Assembly (NCBI GenBank): GCA_030630695.1
Contig: DAOVMP010000022.1
Span: forward strand, 1 to 6,892
Direction: 5' to 3'
Length of the DNA stretch: 6,892 nucleotides
Origin: Candidatus Woesearchaeota archaeon
Lineage (GTDB): Archaea; Nanobdellota; Nanobdellia; Woesearchaeales; ARS49
Within the stretch, counting starts at the first letter, position 1. Each line of letters begins with the position of its first letter. Made by a program: the position numbers and the translations under genes. The notes below the pieces were generated by a model. That model was not told the origin of the DNA, ran no database searches, and saw only the letters and a list, made by a program, of their open reading frames with translations. Of this stretch, positions 5,070 to 6,892 are shown piece after piece.

Positions 5070-5998
5070 TTGGATAATTCCTCATCAATAATTTTCTCAA
5101 ATGCTCTTATTGGTTTAGGACCGATAATTGTTCGGCCATTTATAAAAAATGTAGGTGTTCCATGAACACCTGCTTTAATTCCATCGTTAAAATCTGTTTT
5201 AACTTCTTCTTTGTATTTTCTTTCTTTTAAGCAGGAACTGAATTGTTTCATGTTTAATCCTGTTTCTTGGGCTAACCGAACTATGTGTTCTAGATGATTT
5301 TCTTCTGCGCTTGTGCAAAGTTCGTGTTCTGTAAATAGTTTTTTATGATATTCCCAGAACTTATCTTGTTCTAACGCACAATTAGCTGCTTCTGCATGTA
5401 ATGAAGCTCTACTGTGTATTGTATCAATTGGAAAATCTCGGAATACCAATTTTATTTGATTGCCATATTTTTGAACTATTTCATTTACTGTTGATTGTGC
5501 TTGTCTTGAATAAGGGCATGAATAACATCCAAACTCGATTATTTCTACTTTTGCATCATCTTTTCCAAGATAAGGATCATCATCTGCTGTTGGTTTTTCT
5601 AATTCTCCGCTTACTTTAGTTTGCAATTCTGTGAATGTTTCTCCTTCTAGTGCGTTATAGATACAGAACGCATTTATTTCTTCAGGTCCATAGCAATTTC
5701 CATAAAGAGAATAATTATATCCTCCGTATACTGAGTAAGCTAGACTAGCGACCATTAATATTACTAATACCCAGGAAAATACTTCAAAATATTTGTATGT
5801 TATTTTTGCTGCAAAAGGACTTTTTCCCATTATTCTGCCAACAATAGAACTTTTAACCTTAGTATCTAGTCCGGTTCTGCATTTTCGTAGAGTCAATCGT
5901 AAGAATACACACTCAAATGCTTCTTTAGCTAAAGGTCTATGACTGGCTGAGAATATTGCTAATACACCAAACACAACTAAAGTCAATATACATATCAT
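5066..5998 (-). CDS. Membrane-anchored DsbA-like thiol oxidoreductase
   Basis: This 310-residue protein has two parts. Residues 1-135 hold two membrane helices (about 2-18 and 73-91) joined by a strongly basic loop that should be cytoplasmic, placing both the N-terminus and the large C-terminal domain outside. The C-terminal domain (about 148-310) is a DsbA/DSBA-like thioredoxin fold: VEIIEFGCYSCPYS with redox pair C158-Y-S-C161, the inserted helical region with KFWEYHKKLF, and the cis-proline loop HGTPTFFING (P282). It probably oxidises or reshuffles disulfides of exported proteins. Further cysteines lie in the cytoplasmic loop (C30, C40), just outside helix 2 (C102, C112) and in the inserted helices (C207, C228, C256). 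Similar N-terminal modules occur, from memory, in DPANN thioredoxin/DsbA proteins. A leaderless promoter precedes the gene, and its stop overlaps the start of the cysteine desulfurase gene. Confidence 0.88.
   Translation of the reverse strand: MICILTLVVFGVLAIFSASHRPLAKEAFECVFLRLTLRKCRTGLDTKVKSSIVGRIMGKSPFAAKITYKYFEVFSWVLVILMVASLAYSVYGGYNYSLYGNCYGPEEINAFCIYNALEGETFTELQTKVSGELEKPTADDDPYLGKDDAKVEIIEFGCYSCPYSRQAQSTVNEIVQKYGNQIKLVFRDFPIDTIHSRASLHAEAANCALEQDKFWEYHKKLFTEHELCTSAEENHLEHIVRLAQETGLNMKQFSSCLKERKYKEEVKTDFNDGIKAGVHGTPTFFINGRTIIGPKPIRAFEKIIDEELSK
5079..5084 (-). promoter_or_regulatory. Shine-Dalgarno-like site of the cysteine desulfurase gene
   Basis: On the minus strand this is TGAGGA, with 9 nt between it and the ATG at 5069, inside the end of the dsbA-like gene. 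It supports coupled translation from one mRNA. Confidence 0.45.
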
Positions 5999-6021
5999 AG
6001 TGTTTATTTACCTTATGGTGC

Positions 6022-6029
6022 AATTTAAA
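6022..6029 (-). promoter_or_regulatory. TATA box of the dsbA-like/sufS operon
   Basis: On the minus strand this reads TTTAAATT, preceded by AAAAGC, and is centred about 27 bp before the ATG at 5998. It predicts a leaderless mRNA covering both genes. The twin-hairpin repeat (copy 2) lies 28 bp further upstream. Confidence 0.62.
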
Positions 6030-6056
6030 GCTTTTGTTTTTCTAATCTATTTAGCA

Positions 6057-6150
6057 TATAGCAGAAGATATACTAAACGCATAATCATTTATGTCTTCTG
6101 CTATTAGTCAAAGACATCTATTTGCTCAATTAATCACGTCTTTGGATTTA
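6057..6150. repeat. Twin-hairpin element, copy 2
   Basis: This copy has the same layout as the one at 2507-2601. Hairpin A pairs 6058-6072 with 6090-6104 (14 pairs plus one T-G) around a 17-nt loop. Hairpin B pairs 6109-6117 with 6136-6144, with one A-C mismatch, around an 18-nt loop. Outside the first loop, about 66 of 77 positions match copy 1 by hand count with a single one-base gap. The hairpin B loops match at 15 of 18 positions. It lies 4 bp past the stop codon of the double-thioredoxin gene and upstream of the dsbA-like promoter, so it may also act as a 3' end structure for the former. Confidence 0.85.
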
Positions 6151-6154
6151 GAAC

Positions 6155-6892
6155 TTATTCTTCTAATTTGCTTGTATTCATCAACTGATTTGTCTCTAGA
6201 TCTTTGTATACCAGATCCTGAGTCATTTCAAATCCTCTGAATACATATGTTCCATCTTCTTCTATTGTTCCTAATTGATCCCATACTATTTGTATTGTTT
6301 GGTATTTTTCTGCTTCTTCACTCAATAATATTGTTGGAACCTTTGTTATATCATATTTTTCTAGCAGTTCTTTTCCTTCTTTACTGGAAATATCTATTGT
6401 TTTTTCTTCATTTATGTAAACTCCAAATGCTAATGTCATTATATCTTTATGTTGTTCAACATCATAACATTTTATACAGCTGTTATCTGTCAAATAAGTC
6501 ATTTCAACCAGTCCTGCAATGTTTTTTTCTTCTAAATCAACATATGGTGGAGGCATATCTTCAAGAACAACTCCGCCTTCTACCTCTCTAAATCCTTTTA
6601 ATGGAAGTTTTAAAACATTTTCTCCTTCTAATATTAATGCAGGTAGTTTTTTAATGTCAAACATTTTTATATATCTCATAGCCTCTGCAGACGCCGCAAT
6701 TATTATACTCGATTGTTTTACATTTACAAATGGTGTTTGTTTTAGTTCTTGTACAACTTGTGTCATGTTCATACATATTTTACATTCTTTGAAAATGATT
6801 GCAGTTATTCTAACATCAACCGGTTCCATTGATAGAGCTTCTTCTGTTGTGATTTTTTTATCTTTTATTTGATTATCCTTTATTTGGTTTAC
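6155..6892 (-). CDS. Protein with two thioredoxin-like CxxC domains (partial at right edge)
   Basis: The frame is open to the right edge. An ATG at 6829 would give 224 residues, but 21 coding-like codons precede it (ending KKITTEEALS before MEPVDV), so the gene probably starts outside the window. Numbering from that internal ATG, domain 1 holds a strand, CKIC (C16-C19) and a proline-preceded strand KKLPALILEGE (P63). Domain 2 holds TYLTDNSCIKC (C118-C121) and DITKVPTILLS (P165), the latter at the thioredoxin cis-proline position. Both look like thioredoxin folds in tandem, so a disulfide reductase/isomerase role resembling archaeal protein disulfide oxidoreductase is likely; the exact family is not recognised. 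The visible part lacks a membrane helix, and one may lie upstream. The upstream segment contains a short repeat, NQIKD twice. It is followed by repeat copy 2 and the dsbA-like/sufS pair. Confidence 0.75.
   Translation of the reverse strand, partial: VNQIKDNQIKDKKITTEEALSMEPVDVRITAIIFKECKICMNMTQVVQELKQTPFVNVKQSSIIIAASAEAMRYIKMFDIKKLPALILEGENVLKLPLKGFREVEGGVVLEDMPPPYVDLEEKNIAGLVEMTYLTDNSCIKCYDVEQHKDIMTLAFGVYINEEKTIDISSKEGKELLEKYDITKVPTILLSEEAEKYQTIQIVWDQLGTIEEDGTYVFRGFEMTQDLVYKDLETNQLMNTSKLEE

Noticed and set aside
6247..6591. Leucine-rich open frame on the plus strand that could look like a membrane protein.
   Set aside because: It is antisense to the double-thioredoxin gene. The leucines come from the complement of Lys/Glu-rich codons, and there is no promoter. 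The same holds for 4337-4558, 4609-4836, 5401-5619 and 6519-6872.

Overview
The window is AT-rich (roughly a third G+C by eye) and reads as archaeal, most likely a small-genome DPANN lineage of the Woesearchaeota/Pacearchaeota type. Five genes that open a transcription unit have a TATA-like box (TTTATAAA, TATATAAA, TTTATATA or similar) centred about 26-28 bp before the start codon, the geometry of leaderless archaeal transcripts. Overlapping internal genes instead carry Shine-Dalgarno-like motifs. The gene content agrees: a beta-type fragment of ADP-forming acyl-CoA synthetase, an archaeal-style SufS with a DNAC motif, a short archaeal zinc ribbon, and a DsbA domain on a two-helix N-terminal module that I recall from DPANN proteins. 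The lineage is inferred, with no marker gene to prove it.

Left part (1-2378): the C-terminal end of a TauE/SafE-type permease runs in from the left edge. A UMF1/Atg22-like major facilitator transporter follows and overlaps by ATGA an ATP-grasp (acyl-CoA synthetase beta) gene. Convergent to these, and overlapping the last 20 bp, is a small exported or membrane-anchored cysteine-rich protein on the minus strand.

Middle (2379-3890): a divergent control region holds two promoters, a GC-rich island and a 95-bp twin-hairpin element, then a 53-residue zinc-ribbon gene that has a leader and an SD-like site. A leaderless DUF4406/deoxyribosyltransferase-like gene then converges with a leaderless HD-domain hydrolase.

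Right part (3891-6892, all minus strand): a membrane-anchored DsbA-like oxidoreductase is translationally coupled to a SufS-type cysteine desulfurase. Upstream lies a protein with two thioredoxin-like CxxC domains, cut by the right edge. With the cysteine-rich small protein, this makes a neighbourhood rich in thiol and sulfur chemistry.

The most unusual item is the twin-hairpin element, present at 2507-2601 and 6057-6150. Each copy is two related hairpins in tandem (arms close to TAGCA-AAGACRT and its complement, loops of 17-19 nt, period 46-47 nt). The copies match at about 66 of 77 positions outside the first loop. They preserve pairing through a compensatory change, and they preserve the second loop (15 of 18). 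I do not recognise this family; it may be a miniature mobile element, a REP-like repeat or a structured RNA.
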